Origin: Proteus vulgaris
Lineage (GTDB): Bacteria > Pseudomonadota > Gammaproteobacteria > Enterobacterales > Enterobacteriaceae
DNA: 64,000 bases
NCBI RefSeq assembly: GCF_016239305.1
Contig: NZ_JAEHOQ010000019.1
Coordinates: 1 to 64,000 of the forward strand
Direction of reading: 5' to 3'
Positions 30,462-40,577 of the stretch are shown piece by piece (the first letter of the stretch is position 1; each line of letters starts with the position of its first letter). The notes under the pieces are model-generated. The model did no database searches. It saw only the letters and a program-made list of their open reading frames with translations, and had not been told where the DNA came from. A program made the translations under genes and the position numbers.

Positions 30462-31472
30462 ATGGCAAAACCGGATTGGGGGATGCTACAACAACAGTTC
30501 CTCGCCGAACATGCTATAACAGGAATATCTCCTAAAAAGTGGTGCGAACTAAAGGAACTGAACTACTCAACAGCACGACGATATATCAAAATATCCCGTG
30601 CGCAGAATGCGCAAAAAACTGCGCACAAGAAATTGCGCACTGCGCAGAAAAAAGAATGCGCAAAAGAGCCAATGCGCAATAGTGATATACCAACTGCGCA
30701 GAGTAATGAATCCAGTAATGCGCACGATAATGAAAACACGTTTAGTCTGCGCAATTACGGGCTAACTGAACAACAGGTTAAATTTGTTAGTGAATACCTC
30801 ATCGACTTAAATCGAACGGGAGCATATAAGCGAGCTGGCTATAAAGGCGAAGGAAATACAGCTTATGTAAATGCTACTCGAATGCTAAGAAATGCTAAGG
30901 TTTCACGAGCAATCACTGACGCATTAGCAGAACGGGAACGCAGAACAGAGATAACCCAAGATGCTGTATTAAAAATGTGGTGGGATATTGCAACTGCAGA
31001 CGTTAACGAGCTGACCGAATACCGTCGATTATGTTGTCGTCATTGTTGGGGCTTTGGTTTCAATTATCAGTGGCGTGATTCGATAGAGTTTGAAGATGTT
31101 ACTAAAAAAGCAGTCGTAGCAAAGAAACCTCCTCCACAAGATGTGGGTGGTTACGGTTACGATGAAACATTAGATCCAAATCCTGATTGCCCTCGTTGTA
31201 ACGGTGCCGGTATTGGCCGTGCGTACTTTCATGATACGCGTGATTTAACAGGGCCAGCTCGTCGAGTATTTGCTGGCGTGAAAGAAGGGAAGTTTGGTGT
31301 CGAGGTTATCACTCGTAATCAAGATGAAGCACTTAAGATGGTTGCACAGCATTTGGGTATGCTGAAGAACAAGACGGAATTAACTGGTGCCGATGGTGGG
31401 CCTATTAAAACAGAGGTTGCTAACATGTCACCTCAAGAAGCATCTGACGCATACAAGCAAATCATGGGGTAG
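30462..31472 (+). CDS. Terminase small subunit
   Basis: 336 residues. N-terminal helix-turn-helix region (about 1-45), a low-complexity linker (about 46-95), then the Terminase_2 domain: 'YGLTEQQVKFVSEYLIDLNR', 'AGYKGEGNTAYVNATRMLRN', 'KVSRAITDALAERERRTEIT'. Two Cys clusters, 'CCRHCWGF' and 'CPRCNGAG', look like a zinc-binding insert. It binds the packaging site and hands DNA to the large subunit. The linker DNA holds ten TGCGCA palindromes. The large subunit gene follows after an opposite-strand cargo gene. Confidence 0.88.
   Translation: MAKPDWGMLQQQFLAEHAITGISPKKWCELKELNYSTARRYIKISRAQNAQKTAHKKLRTAQKKECAKEPMRNSDIPTAQSNESSNAHDNENTFSLRNYGLTEQQVKFVSEYLIDLNRTGAYKRAGYKGEGNTAYVNATRMLRNAKVSRAITDALAERERRTEITQDAVLKMWWDIATADVNELTEYRRLCCRHCWGFGFNYQWRDSIEFEDVTKKAVVAKKPPPQDVGGYGYDETLDPNPDCPRCNGAGIGRAYFHDTRDLTGPARRVFAGVKEGKFGVEVITRNQDEALKMVAQHLGMLKNKTELTGADGGPIKTEVANMSPQEASDAYKQIMG
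30599..30753. repeat. Ten TGCGCA palindromes in 155 bp inside the small terminase gene
   Basis: Copies start at 30599, 30608, 30620, 30634, 30641, 30657, 30673, 30695, 30719 and 30748. They fall in all three reading frames of the gene (six as xxT-GCG-CA, three as xTG-CGC-A, one as TGC-GCA), so they are kept as DNA, not as a peptide repeat. This is a candidate pac or TerS-binding site. Confidence 0.85.
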
Positions 31473-31664
31473 ATTGATAAAAACAGCGGTTTCATTGAAA
31501 ATTTGGGCTATGCAAAATCTCACCTATTTTATGCACGTTTTATTCATTCTAATTTGTACTCATCTCAATAGATAACTTAGATAAATAGCGCTTACACATA
31601 GAAAACACACTCAGTTGATTTTCGGTAGGGCGTGTAAGCACTATTATGTTAAATAGGTGCCAGT

Positions 31665-32141
31665 TTAATTAATTAATCGAACGAATTGGTATGCAGGACT
31701 TCCTGAATATTCGTCTATTGTCTCTTTAGGTGAGTCACTGATAATTTTAAGTGCTAATTTTTTAGATGCTTCATTATTAACGCTAATTATTGCTTCAACA
31801 TAAAATTGAGGGAGTAAATCTTTAAACCCATTTCTTAATTCATCAATACTTTTTTCAATGATTTCTTTAGCAATCCCCTGATTTTGAAAAGTCTCAGTGA
31901 CAGCATAACCAATTGAAAAACAGTTAATGCCATTAATTGGGTCAGCACGAACGAAAAGAACAATTCCTTTAACAATCCCATCTTCAGTTAAAGCATATGT
32001 AAAACGGAATTCTTCACCAAAATCTTCAAAAAGAACTGTCAGGTCAGTATGTAGTTTGCATACATCAGGGTTAATCAATTTATCATTAAGCGCTTGTTGG
32101 TAACTGACTAATGCATCATATGGGTTAACCATTTGGTTCAT
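31665..32141 (-). CDS. GNAT-family N-acetyltransferase, probable cargo
   Basis: 158 residues from ATG 32141 (AAGGAAATT upstream); an earlier in-frame ATG at 32174 lacks one. The GNAT core shows 'FTYALTEDGIVKGIVLFVRA' then 'YAVTETFQNQGIAKEIIEKS', with the acetyl-CoA loop Q-N-Q-G-I-A, and 'VNNEASKKLALKIIS'. It lies opposite to and between the terminase genes. The substrate is unknown. A long inverted repeat (GCGCTTACAC / GTGTAAGCAC, 31588-31642) lies between it and terS. Confidence 0.8.
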   Translation of the reverse strand: MNQMVNPYDALVSYQQALNDKLINPDVCKLHTDLTVLFEDFGEEFRFTYALTEDGIVKGIVLFVRADPINGINCFSIGYAVTETFQNQGIAKEIIEKSIDELRNGFKDLLPQFYVEAIISVNNEASKKLALKIISDSPKETIDEYSGSPAYQFVRLIN

Positions 32142-32203
32142 ATTAATTTCCTTTATGAATATCGAGAGATACATAATTACTTATTTTAAAAGAATTTTAT
32201 GTT

Positions 32204-33808
32204 ATGCCTATCCCATTCCCGTTTGATTTTAAAAATCCTGACTACCCGCAGGTGTTTGAATGGCGAATGGAACGATTAACACGAATTCGCCAAAATCCAG
32301 AATCTATACCAGCACTCAACGCTTATTACAAAGATAATCCAGCCCAATTTATTATTGATTGGGGAATGACGTATGACCCACGAAATCCTGAGCGAGGTTT
32401 GCCTTCTTATATTCCATTTTTGCTATTCCCTAGACAAGAGGAATGGATTGAATGGTTTATCGAACGATGGAAAGGGCAAGAACCTGGTATCACAGAAAAG
32501 ACGCGTGATATGGGTATGAGTTGGCTAACTGTCGGCTTATCTTGCACAGTATGTAATTTCAATCGTGGCATTAGTGTTGGTATAGGCAGTCGTAAAGAAG
32601 AGTATGTCGATAAAATTGGGGTACCTAAATCACTGTTAGAGAAAGCCCGTATCTTTATGTCTTATCTGCCGGCTGAATTTCGTTTTGGTTGGAATAGAAA
32701 CAAAGACGCACCACACATGAGAATAAAATTTCCTCATACTGACTCAATCATATCGGGTGAGTGTGGTGATGGTATTGGGCGAGGGGATCGCGTAAGTTTT
32801 TATATTGTTGATGAGTCCGCTTTCCTCGAACGGCCATCTCTTATTGACGCTTCTTTATCAGCCACAACTAACTGCAGACAAGATATTTCAACGCCAAATG
32901 GAAATGCTAATAGCTTCGCTATCCGCAGACATAGCGGAAAAATACCAGTATTTACATTCCACTGGAGAGAAGATCCAAGGAAAGACCAAGCATGGTACGA
33001 CAAGCAGGTTGAAGTTTTAGATCCCGTTACAGTCGCTCAAGAAATAGATATAGATTACAACGCATCCGTTGAAGGGGTGATTATTCCTTCTGCATGGATA
33101 CAGTCTGCAATAGACGCACATATCAAGTTGGGAATTGAACCAACAGGTAAGCGCCTTGGTGCTCTTGATGTGGCTGACGAAGGTATAGATAAAAATGCCT
33201 TTGTATCGGGTAAAGGAATATTGGTAGATGCTTGTGAAGAGTGGAGTGGAAAAGGTGCTGATATCTACCAAACCGTGGTTAAGGCAATCAATTTAGCCAG
33301 TGATTATGGTTGTAGTGAGGTTCTATATGATGCTGATGGCATTGGTGCCGGTTGTCGTGGTGATTCAAGACAAGTCAATGAAGAACGGAAGTTAGCTGGT
33401 TTAAATCCTGTTACCTTTTCTGCTTACAAAGGAAGTTCTGGTGTACTAAATCCGGATAAGGTTTTAATGAAAGATGCCAGCGGTAGAAATATTACGAATA
33501 AGGACTTTTTCCAAAACTTTAAATCTCAATCTTGGTGGCATTTGCGGACATTGTTTTTAAATACCCATAGAGCTGTTAATGGTATGAAATATGATCCTGA
33601 TGAGATTATTTCGTTATCTTCAAAGATGTCATCTTTATCGAGATTAACTTCCGAACTCTGCCAGCCAACGTACACAAAAAACTCAGCAGGTAAAATCGTC
33701 GTTGATAAAAAACCTAACGGTGCTAAGTCTCCAAACTGTGCTGATGGCTTAGTCATTCTTAAATCTCCTGAGAAAAGAAACGGTAGTTTCTTCACAACTA
33801 AGAGGTAA
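32204..33808 (+). CDS. Terminase large subunit
   Basis: 534 residues. ATPase part with an atypical Walker A region around '[20 protein letters not shown]' (about 95-114) and Walker B '[12 protein letters not shown]' (about 198-209). The C-terminal nuclease part contains '[20 protein letters not shown]' and '[12 protein letters not shown]'. It cuts and pumps DNA into the prohead. Start ATG 32204 has a weak ribosome-binding site. It ends 4 bases before the portal gene. Confidence 0.92.
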   Translation: MPIPFPFDFKNPDYPQVFEWRMERLTRIRQNPESIPALNAYYKDNPAQFIIDWGMTYDPRNPERGLPSYIPFLLFPRQEEWIEWFIERWKGQEPGITEKTRDMGMSWLTVGLSCTVCNFNRGISVGIGSRKEEYVDKIGVPKSLLEKARIFMSYLPAEFRFGWNRNKDAPHMRIKFPHTDSIISGECGDGIGRGDRVSFYIVDESAFLERPSLIDASLSATTNCRQDISTPNGNANSFAIRRHSGKIPVFTFHWREDPRKDQAWYDKQVEVLDPVTVAQEIDIDYNASVEGVIIPSAWIQSAIDAHIKLGIEPTGKRLGALDVADEGIDKNAFVSGKGILVDACEEWSGKGADIYQTVVKAINLASDYGCSEVLYDADGIGAGCRGDSRQVNEERKLAGLNPVTFSAYKGSSGVLNPDKVLMKDASGRNITNKDFFQNFKSQSWWHLRTLFLNTHRAVNGMKYDPDEIISLSSKMSSLSRLTSELCQPTYTKNSAGKIVVDKKPNGAKSPNCADGLVILKSPEKRNGSFFTTKR

Positions 33809-33812
33809 TTCT

Positions 33813-35315
33813 ATGTGGTGGCCGTTTAAGAGGCGAAAAACAGAACCACTCGCACCGGTTAAACGGTCAGCATTCACAACTGACTTATATCCTGCGCTGG
33901 CGCGAGAACAGGGCTTTGATGGGATTAATTTACCCCAACCCACAATTGCAGGTGTTGCGATGGATAGCATTGATAGCTATGTGCCCTCATTTAAAGGTGA
34001 GCAGGTTTACGGTGTGCCTGAGTCACAGGCCTCATGGTATGCCTCACAAATGTTTATCGGCAATAATATGTGTGCGGTTATCGCCAAACATTGGCTGGTG
34101 GATAAAGCCTGCAATATGCCCACGCGTGATGCGATACGTCAGGGTTACGATATTGATTGTGATAACGACGATGATCGCGCTATCAGCAAAAAGCTCCGCA
34201 AACGTGATAAAAAATACCGCATTACACATCAGCTGAAAGAACTGGTTCATTTCGGGCGTGTATATGGCGGTCGTTTAGCGTTATTTGTTGTTGAGACATC
34301 AAACCCGAAAGAGTGGTATGAAAACCCGTTTAATATCGATGGTGTGACCAAAGGCATGTACAAGGGGATTAAACAGATTGATCCCCAATGGGTAACACCT
34401 GATTTAACGGACGCCAATATTCAAGATCCTGCCAGCATGGATTTCTACGAGCCGACCTATTATGTGATTGGTGGGCGTAAGTATCACAAGTCTCACTTTA
34501 TTAAGTTTGTACCGTTCCCTGTGCCGAATGTATTGAAGCCAATGTACAACTACTTTGGTGTTTCTGTTCCTGAGCGCATTTATGAGCGTGTCTATGCCTC
34601 AGAACGTACAGCCAATGAAGCACCACAACTGGCAATGACCAAGCGTTTACTTACGATGGGGATTGCAGACCCAGAAAGCGCTGATAAGGACATTATTCGC
34701 GAAAACATGCTCTATTTTATGGAGATGCGCGATAACTACGGCGTACAAATGACAGGTAGTGAAGATACGGTTCAACAGTTCGACACCTCATTAGCGGATT
34801 TAGATGCCACGATTATGACGCAATATCAGCTGGTGGCATCGGCTTCCAATGTACCAGCAACAAAACTGCTAGGTACTACCCCGAAAGGCTTTAACTCAAC
34901 GGGTGAATACGAAGAAGCTAATTACCGCGAAGAGCTTGAAAGTATCCAATCAAACGACCTTGAAGAGCTATTACAGCGTCATTACGACATGTTGATGCGT
35001 AGCGAGGATTTGCCTGTGACAGAAATCTCTATCACATGGGCACCACTTGATAGCCCGACGGCTGTTGAGAGTGCGGATATTGAGCTTAAACAAGCACAAG
35101 CCGATTCAGCTTATGCAACAACGGGGGCGATTGATGGGCTAGATATCCGCAAGAAACTGGCCAGTGATAAAACGTCTAGCTATTACGGCATTGAAGTGAA
35201 CGAGGCAGATTATGTCGAGGCGAATACGAGTACGAACGAAGCGAGCGCAATGGGCAACATCTCGCCAAGCAGTAATGAAAGGGAAGCCCCTGCAGTATTC
35301 GGTAGCACCCTCTAG
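33813..35315 (+). CDS. Portal protein (DUF1073 type)
   Basis: 500 residues, with DUF1073/phage portal features: 'SWYASQMFIGNNMCAVIAKH', 'RIYERVYASERTANEAPQLA', and 'TKLLGTTPKGFNSTGEYEEA'. It forms the dodecameric ring through which DNA enters. Current automatic annotation often names this family 'anti-CBASS Acb1'; the place right after TerL supports portal. The end overlaps the next gene by 41 bases if that starts at 35275. Confidence 0.88.
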   Translation: MWWPFKRRKTEPLAPVKRSAFTTDLYPALAREQGFDGINLPQPTIAGVAMDSIDSYVPSFKGEQVYGVPESQASWYASQMFIGNNMCAVIAKHWLVDKACNMPTRDAIRQGYDIDCDNDDDRAISKKLRKRDKKYRITHQLKELVHFGRVYGGRLALFVVETSNPKEWYENPFNIDGVTKGMYKGIKQIDPQWVTPDLTDANIQDPASMDFYEPTYYVIGGRKYHKSHFIKFVPFPVPNVLKPMYNYFGVSVPERIYERVYASERTANEAPQLAMTKRLLTMGIADPESADKDIIRENMLYFMEMRDNYGVQMTGSEDTVQQFDTSLADLDATIMTQYQLVASASNVPATKLLGTTPKGFNSTGEYEEANYREELESIQSNDLEELLQRHYDMLMRSEDLPVTEISITWAPLDSPTAVESADIELKQAQADSAYATTGAIDGLDIRKKLASDKTSSYYGIEVNEADYVEANTSTNEASAMGNISPSSNEREAPAVFGSTL

Positions 35316-36078
35316 TCGTTATCAAGGTGACATGTCACGCCTCATTAATTCAATGGTTAAAGACTATGAAAAAGTGTTTAGCGAATTAAATGACGACTTT
35401 GAAGGTTTTACGATGGATGCCAGCTTTGCCAGTCAAACACGCATCTGGCTTAATCGGCTAAAACGCAAATGGGATAAGATTTTTAAACAAAAATCCACAG
35501 AGATTGCGGATAAATTTGTTTCCCAAGTCGATATAGGCGCAAAGCGTAATTTAGATGATTCTCTCAAACAGTTGTCCGGGGGGATCACCATCAAAACCCC
35601 AGATATGCCCGAAGCCCTCAAAGATAAAATTATTGCCTCTACGGCAGAAAACGTATCGTTAATTAAATCCATTCCCCTGCAATTTCATCAACGAGTGGAA
35701 GGTATTGCTTTACGTTCAATTTCACAAGGTGGTGAAGGCGCTAAAACGTTATTTGATGAAGTGAAACCACTTATTGATATAGAAAAGGAAAAACTAGAAA
35801 AAAGGGCGAATTTTATCGCTGTTGATCAAACACGAAAAATCACGACAGCAGTGAATTATGAGCGTATGAAATCTGCTGGTATTCGTAAGGCGGTTTGGCA
35901 TCATTCGGCTGGAAGTGCTGAGCCTCGTGAGTTACATCTGCGTCTGGATGGTGAAGTGTTTGATTTAGATAACCCGCCTGTGATTGATGAACGGACAGGT
36001 GAGCGTGGCTTGCCCGGACAATTACCAAACTGTAAGTGCTTCTGGACACCCGTAATAGATTTCGGTGAGGAGACATGA
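35275..36078 (+). CDS. Minor head protein, Mu gpF/SPP1 gp7-like
   Basis: About 267 residues from ATG 35275; the upstream frame to 35212 overlaps the portal gene, and another ATG at 35332 is possible. The C-terminal domain ends '[20 protein letters not shown]', the Cys-x-Cys mark of the Mu F family, after '[11 protein letters not shown]'-like helices. It takes part in head morphogenesis at the portal vertex. Confidence 0.8.
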   Translation: MKGKPLQYSVAPSSRYQGDMSRLINSMVKDYEKVFSELNDDFEGFTMDASFASQTRIWLNRLKRKWDKIFKQKSTEIADKFVSQVDIGAKRNLDDSLKQLSGGITIKTPDMPEALKDKIIASTAENVSLIKSIPLQFHQRVEGIALRSISQGGEGAKTLFDEVKPLIDIEKEKLEKRANFIAVDQTRKITTAVNYERMKSAGIRKAVWHHSAGSAEPRELHLRLDGEVFDLDNPPVIDERTGERGLPGQLPNCKCFWTPVIDFGEET

Positions 36079-37340
36079 CAAAGCGACAATATGATTTAAA
36101 CGGCTGGCTGGAAGTAAAAGATAACCCCATCTCTAAAGTTGGGGTTTTTGATTATTTAGGGTTTGAAATTGGCGCACCGATACCTGAAAAGATTTACAAG
36201 GTGTATCGACCACAAGAAGAACTGGCCAGCGCAGAAACAATTAACTCTTTCAAATTAATGCCCTTTGTTGATGAGCATGAAATGCTAGGGAAAGACGGCA
36301 CTCCTGCAGAGAAAAAAGGGATACAAGGAGTCATCGGGGAACGGGTTTATTTTGAATATCCCTACCTCAGAGGCAATATCAAAATCCTGTCTAATTCAGC
36401 GCTTAACCAAATTGATGGAGGGAAAATTGAATTATCTCCTGGTTATCGCTGTGTTTACGATTTCACACCGGGCGAATTTAACGGTGAACGTTATGACGCC
36501 ATACAACGGCATATTAGAGCCAACCATCTTGCGTTAGTTGATGAAGGGCGCACTGGCGCTGATGTTGCTGTGCAAGACCATTCCGTTATTACCATAGACA
36601 CAAAGGAACTTATTCGCATGAATCCTCCTGAAAATGAAAATAAAGACACGCCAACCAATGATGAGGGTGCCTTTACGCCCGAACAATTGGAAGCGTTAAA
36701 AGCCATTATCAAAGAAGCAATTACCAGCGCTAAGCCTGCGACAGACGATGAACCAGGCGATAAAGATAAACCTTCAACTGATTCTGACCCTGACGAAGAG
36801 AAGAAAGCAGAAGAAGCAGTAGAAAAGGCTGAAATCGCCACAGAAGAAGCAGAATCAGGTGAACCCGAGGCAGTTGAGAAAGCCGAGGTTGCTATTGAAA
36901 CTGCAGTCGAAGCGATTGAAGAAGCAAAAGAGCATCTTGACCAAGCAACTACTGATGGCTTTAATCGTCGTTTAAAACGCCTAAACCGTAACATCACTGC
37001 GATGGACGAAATGGCATCACTGAAACGTAAAATTCAGCGATTAGAGAAAGCAAAACCAGCAATGGATACGGGTGAATTACTCAAACAAATTGGTGCGCGT
37101 GATTCGTTAGCGCATAAGTTAACGCCATTCCTTGGTGTGTTTGATCATTCGGCAATGACTCAACAACAAGTTGCAGAGTACGGTGTTGAAAAACTGGGTA
37201 TTCAATGCAGTAAAGGCACCGAAGCCATTGCTCTCGATGCTTGGATGCAAGGGCGTGTTCCTGACTCTCAAAAAACGAGTTCAACAATGGACTCTGCAGT
37301 GAGCAATAAATCAATTATGGATAAATGGGGAGCGAAATAA
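36075..37340 (+). CDS. DUF2213-type prohead protein (protease/scaffold-like)
   Basis: 421 residues. The N-terminal part (about 1-170, '[20 protein letters not shown]', '[14 protein letters not shown]', '[12 protein letters not shown]') matches DUF2213, thought to be a prohead-protease-like domain. The middle is strongly acidic (Glu/Ala/Lys repeats, about 200-300) with a coiled coil, like an internal scaffold. The start overlaps the previous stop (ATGA). Confidence 0.8.
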   Translation: MTKRQYDLNGWLEVKDNPISKVGVFDYLGFEIGAPIPEKIYKVYRPQEELASAETINSFKLMPFVDEHEMLGKDGTPAEKKGIQGVIGERVYFEYPYLRGNIKILSNSALNQIDGGKIELSPGYRCVYDFTPGEFNGERYDAIQRHIRANHLALVDEGRTGADVAVQDHSVITIDTKELIRMNPPENENKDTPTNDEGAFTPEQLEALKAIIKEAITSAKPATDDEPGDKDKPSTDSDPDEEKKAEEAVEKAEIATEEAESGEPEAVEKAEVAIETAVEAIEEAKEHLDQATTDGFNRRLKRLNRNITAMDEMASLKRKIQRLEKAKPAMDTGELLKQIGARDSLAHKLTPFLGVFDHSAMTQQQVAEYGVEKLGIQCSKGTEAIALDAWMQGRVPDSQKTSSTMDSAVSNKSIMDKWGAK

Positions 37341-37837
37341 TGGCAATTCCTAATTCAGTAGCAAATGGACTAATTTCCGGCGTTGTCGGTGAAATTAGTC
37401 ATGCAGGCCCTATTCGCGCTGTTTCAGCAATTCTTAGTTCAGCGGATGAAGAGCTAAATATTTTCGGTCGCGCCTATACCTACAAAGATGATTCGGTGGA
37501 ATCCGTTCAAGTAGGCGGTAAAGGGGCTTTTGCAGGGATCATGATTAACCCTAAAGCCTATCGTATCGAAAAAGAATTTGCGCTTAACGGCACACAGGGC
37601 GAGTTCTTGACAATGGGTGAAGTTTTCGTCGAGCTAAAAGAAGTGGCTGGAAAAATCAACGCACCGGTTGTGTTCGATGAAGCTGACGGTTCGCTATCTT
37701 CTAAAGCCACCATTAGTGCTGGTGATCGCGTTATTGGTTTTATCAGCCGACACCTTGAATCCACAGAGAGTGCTCACTTGGGCATTATTCGTTTAACAGA
37801 AATCCCATATCCAGTGTCTCCAAAGGAAGGTGAATAA
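37340..37837 (+). CDS. Head decoration/cement protein
   Basis: 165 residues from ATG 37340, sharing one base with the previous stop (TAATG). Beta-rich; the pattern and place between scaffold-like and capsid genes fit the structural cement proteins of similar phages. The next gene starts on its last base. Confidence 0.7.
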   Translation: MAIPNSVANGLISGVVGEISHAGPIRAVSAILSSADEELNIFGRAYTYKDDSVESVQVGGKGAFAGIMINPKAYRIEKEFALNGTQGEFLTMGEVFVELKEVAGKINAPVVFDEADGSLSSKATISAGDRVIGFISRHLESTESAHLGIIRLTEIPYPVSPKEGE

Positions 37838-38904
37838 TGCCAGTCAGTAACATTAAATTTCACATGTCTGGCCGTGATGTCAAAAAACATGGCCAACTGA
37901 ATATTAACCCTGATCAGAAATGGACATACGGGGAATTAGCACAAATTGGCTTTGGTGGTTTTTCTGCGATGGACTCCGCGATTAGCGGTGGTGCAATGCA
38001 GGGTGGTTTAATTCAACGTGAAATGTTGCAACACGTTTTACCGGGTGTCATTCGTACCGCAACGCGAGTTCGTGTGCTAGATGAAATCACCGGTATCGTC
38101 AATGCAGGTGAATGGCATGATGAAGAAATCATTCTGAATGTAGCGACCCCAACCGGTAAAGCAGAGCTTTATGGTGATCATACCAATGTGCCATTAGCGT
38201 CTTATGCGCAAGACCAAGAGCGCCGTGGTCTTGTTCGTTTCGAATTAGGTTTCCAAGTCGGTAAATTAGAAGAAGCGCGCCAATCTTCTGCTGGCTTTGT
38301 TGCGATGGAAGAAAAGCGCAATTCAGTGACTGAATCATTAGAGCAAGGGCGTGAGCGAGTGGGTTACTACGGGTTTAATAGCCCTGAAACGCGCGTCTTT
38401 GGTTTGATGAATGAGCCTAATTTGCCCGCTTATGAAACCGCAAAAGGCAAATGGAAAGGCGGAACATTTGCAGATATTACTGCTGATATTACCGATATGT
38501 TCTCGCGTATTGAAACGAGCTCTGGCGGTATTATCAAAGATGATACGCCAATCACCTTAACATTACCGTTGGGCTTTCGTTCTGCTCTGAATGTGGCTAA
38601 TCCGGTGGCTCGCGGTGAAACAGTCAAACAATGGATAAATGAAAACTATCCTAATATGCGTCTGGTTTTCTCTCCTGAATTTGTTGGCGCAAATGGTGGG
38701 GCTGATGTGGCCTATATGTTCGCAGATAGCATTGATGATGGTTCAACAGCAACCAGTGCGGTGATCCTGCAAGTTGTGCCTGTGAAATACCAGTTATTAG
38801 GTTCACTCAACCAAATTAAAGGGTATATGGAAGATGCAACCAATGCGACTGCAGGTGTGTTTGTAACTCGTCCGTGGGCGGTGACACGCTTAACTGGCAT
38901 TTAA
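37837..38904 (+). CDS. Major capsid protein (DUF2184 type)
   Basis: 355 residues. Features of the DUF2184 capsid family: 'GGLIQREMLQHVLPGVIRTA', 'VRFELGFQVGKLEEARQSS', 'RVGYYGFNSPETRVFGLMNE', C-terminal 'VFVTRPWAVTRLTGI'. It forms the shell (HK97 fold expected). A clear terminator follows, so the capsid gene may be the end of a highly expressed segment. Confidence 0.88.
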   Translation: MPVSNIKFHMSGRDVKKHGQLNINPDQKWTYGELAQIGFGGFSAMDSAISGGAMQGGLIQREMLQHVLPGVIRTATRVRVLDEITGIVNAGEWHDEEIILNVATPTGKAELYGDHTNVPLASYAQDQERRGLVRFELGFQVGKLEEARQSSAGFVAMEEKRNSVTESLEQGRERVGYYGFNSPETRVFGLMNEPNLPAYETAKGKWKGGTFADITADITDMFSRIETSSGGIIKDDTPITLTLPLGFRSALNVANPVARGETVKQWINENYPNMRLVFSPEFVGANGGADVAYMFADSIDDGSTATSAVILQVVPVKYQLLGSLNQIKGYMEDATNATAGVFVTRPWAVTRLTGI

Positions 38905-38925
38905 TCTTACCACTTCTCTTTTTGC

Positions 38926-38947
38926 GCCCTCATTTGAGGGCTTTTTT
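38926..38947 (+). terminator. Terminator after the major capsid gene
   Basis: Stem GCCCTC/GAGGGC, loop ATTT, followed by TTTTTT. It would reduce, not abolish, late transcription if antiterminated by Q. Confidence 0.8.
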
Positions 38948-38973
38948 ATATCTAAACAATAGGAGAGCACTCC

Positions 38974-39315
38974 ATGCCTCTTTACGCATATTGCACATTA
39001 TCAAATGACCAGAACTATACCGTGAGAGACGGGAAAGTGTTTATTGCCGGTCAAGCTAATGTGATGACCAAACACATGTATACACCGCGTGGCCGTGTAA
39101 CGGAAATTTCTGACGAGCAATATAAACAGCTCAAAGAAAATCACGTTTTTAATCTTCATTGTGAGAATGGCTTTATTGCCGTTGAGCATCGCAAAGAAGA
39201 TCCCGAAAAAGTTGCCACTGATATGGAAGCTAGCGACCAATCAGCCCCTGACACTCCTGAATCGTTAGAAGCTGAAAAGTTAGACGTTCCTAAAACCAAC
39301 AAAAAAGGTAAGTAA
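38974..39315 (+). CDS. Head protein of unknown function
   Basis: 113 residues. Beta-rich N-terminal part, then an acidic and finally basic tail (PKTNKKGK). AGGAGAG precedes the ATG. Lies between capsid and head-tail connector genes. Not recognised. Confidence 0.7.
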   Translation: MPLYAYCTLSNDQNYTVRDGKVFIAGQANVMTKHMYTPRGRVTEISDEQYKQLKENHVFNLHCENGFIAVEHRKEDPEKVATDMEASDQSAPDTPESLEAEKLDVPKTNKKGK

Positions 39316-39316
39316 T

Positions 39317-39748
39317 ATGGATACGAGCACATTCCCTTTAACGTCATTCCGTGTGCTCTATCCGCAGTTTGACGGTGTGGGTGATGATGAAATATTTATC
39401 ATTGCTCAATCTGCGTTGAACTATTTCTCTGCCTGTAAGGGTGTTTGTACTAACGAGCTGTGGATGCTCGTGGTTGCACACATGCTAACACTCAGAAAAA
39501 TGATTGCTGATGATGAGTCGCCCACTGGTGTTGTGACCAGTGTAACCATTGATAAGGTGAGCGTGTCATTTACGGCACCGCCTGCCGGTTCTGATTGGTC
39601 GCACTGGTTTAAAATGACCACCTTTGGCCAGCAGTTTCTAGCGCTGATTAAGCGTTGTAGCGTTCCTCAATATTTTGGTGGTGGCGGTGAGCGTTCAGCA
39701 TTTCGTGGGGTAGGAGGGCGGTTTACACGAGGAGGGCGATTACGTTAA
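39317..39748 (+). CDS. Head-tail connector (DUF4054 type)
   Basis: 143 residues. 'FRVLYPQFDGVGDDEIFIIA' at the N-terminus and 'LWMLVVAHMLTLR' fit the DUF4054 adaptor family, which docks below the portal. It starts one base after the previous stop and shares its last base with the next start. Confidence 0.8.
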   Translation: MDTSTFPLTSFRVLYPQFDGVGDDEIFIIAQSALNYFSACKGVCTNELWMLVVAHMLTLRKMIADDESPTGVVTSVTIDKVSVSFTAPPAGSDWSHWFKMTTFGQQFLALIKRCSVPQYFGGGGERSAFRGVGGRFTRGGRLR

Positions 39749-40206
39749 TGACTAAATTAGCGCAATTAAAAGCGGTTTACGATGAATTGGCTAAAAAGCG
39801 ATTAAGTGTTGGCTTCTTTGAGCATTCAAAGTACCCCAATGGAACACCTATTGCTTATGTTGCTTCTATTCAAGAGTTGGGCTATCCCGCTGGTGGCATT
39901 CCTCCTCGCCCATTTTTAAGACCGACCATGAATGATAAAAAGCAGGATTATAGTCAGTTAATTTTTCGTGCTGTGAAAGCTTCTATTAAGGGAAACATCA
40001 CGCTGGATAATGGGCTGACACAAATCGGTGCGACGGTTGCGGGCGATGTGAAAATGGCAATAAAAGCAGTCACAACACCGGCACTGGATAATTCAACGGT
40101 CAAAGCAAGAGCTCGTCGACATAGCAAAGGCAAAGCCACCGATAAGCCGTTAGTCGATACCGGTCAAATGCTTCAAGCCGTGTCATTTGTCGTGGAGGAT
40201 AAATAA
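39748..40206 (+). CDS. Neck/virion morphogenesis protein (HK97 gp10-like)
   Basis: 152 residues. 'LSVGFFEHSKYPNGTPIAYV' then 'IQELGYPAGGIPPRPFLRPT', near the end 'DKPLVDTGQMLQAVSF'. The Pro-Pro-R-P-F-x-R and the D-T-G-x-M/L marks are typical of gp10/gpG-like neck proteins. Starts and ends overlap neighbours by one base. Confidence 0.78.
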   Translation: MTKLAQLKAVYDELAKKRLSVGFFEHSKYPNGTPIAYVASIQELGYPAGGIPPRPFLRPTMNDKKQDYSQLIFRAVKASIKGNITLDNGLTQIGATVAGDVKMAIKAVTTPALDNSTVKARARRHSKGKATDKPLVDTGQMLQAVSFVVEDK

Positions 40207-40577
40207 TGTTTGGTAACTTAAATCGTATTGCTTCACGTTATATTCCACAGCAAAAGGTGCTCTGGTTTCGATTTAAAGAACGTGGGCCTGATGATAGAGG
40301 GAATGACCAGAATTACTATTACGATCCAGTAGAAGTTCGTGGCAGTTGGCAGGCGGTCGATACCCAAGATGTTCAATCAATGGGATTAGATACAAGCCAA
40401 GTGTACCGGCGTTTATATACCTCTCATGATATTAAAGCTGTGCAACGTGGTACATCCCCTGATTTTCTCGTATTCAATGGTAAGAAGTACGATGTTGTGG
40501 GTGATGCAGACTGGTACGAACAAGATGGCTGGAAATCGGTGATCTGTATTGAGGCGGGTACTTATGACGGATTATGA
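40206..40577 (+). CDS. Head closure/collar protein
   Basis: 123 residues, beta-rich (RGSWQAVDTQDVQSMGLDTS ... YDVVGDADWYEQDGWKSVIC). The pattern and place fit phage collar or head-closure proteins of myovirus-type prophages. Ends 14 bases inside the next gene. Confidence 0.65.
   Translation: MFGNLNRIASRYIPQQKVLWFRFKERGPDDRGNDQNYYYDPVEVRGSWQAVDTQDVQSMGLDTSQVYRRLYTSHDIKAVQRGTSPDFLVFNGKKYDVVGDADWYEQDGWKSVICIEAGTYDGL

Noticed and set aside
33813..35315. Reading the portal gene as an anti-CBASS (Acb1) protein
   Set aside because: Automatic names for this family can say so, but length, position right after the large terminase and portal-type features favour a portal protein.
36491..36997. 168-residue minus-strand Ser-rich frame
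   Set aside because: Antisense shadow of the acidic scaffold part of the DUF2213-type gene; the Ser/Ala repeats mirror Glu/Ala codons.
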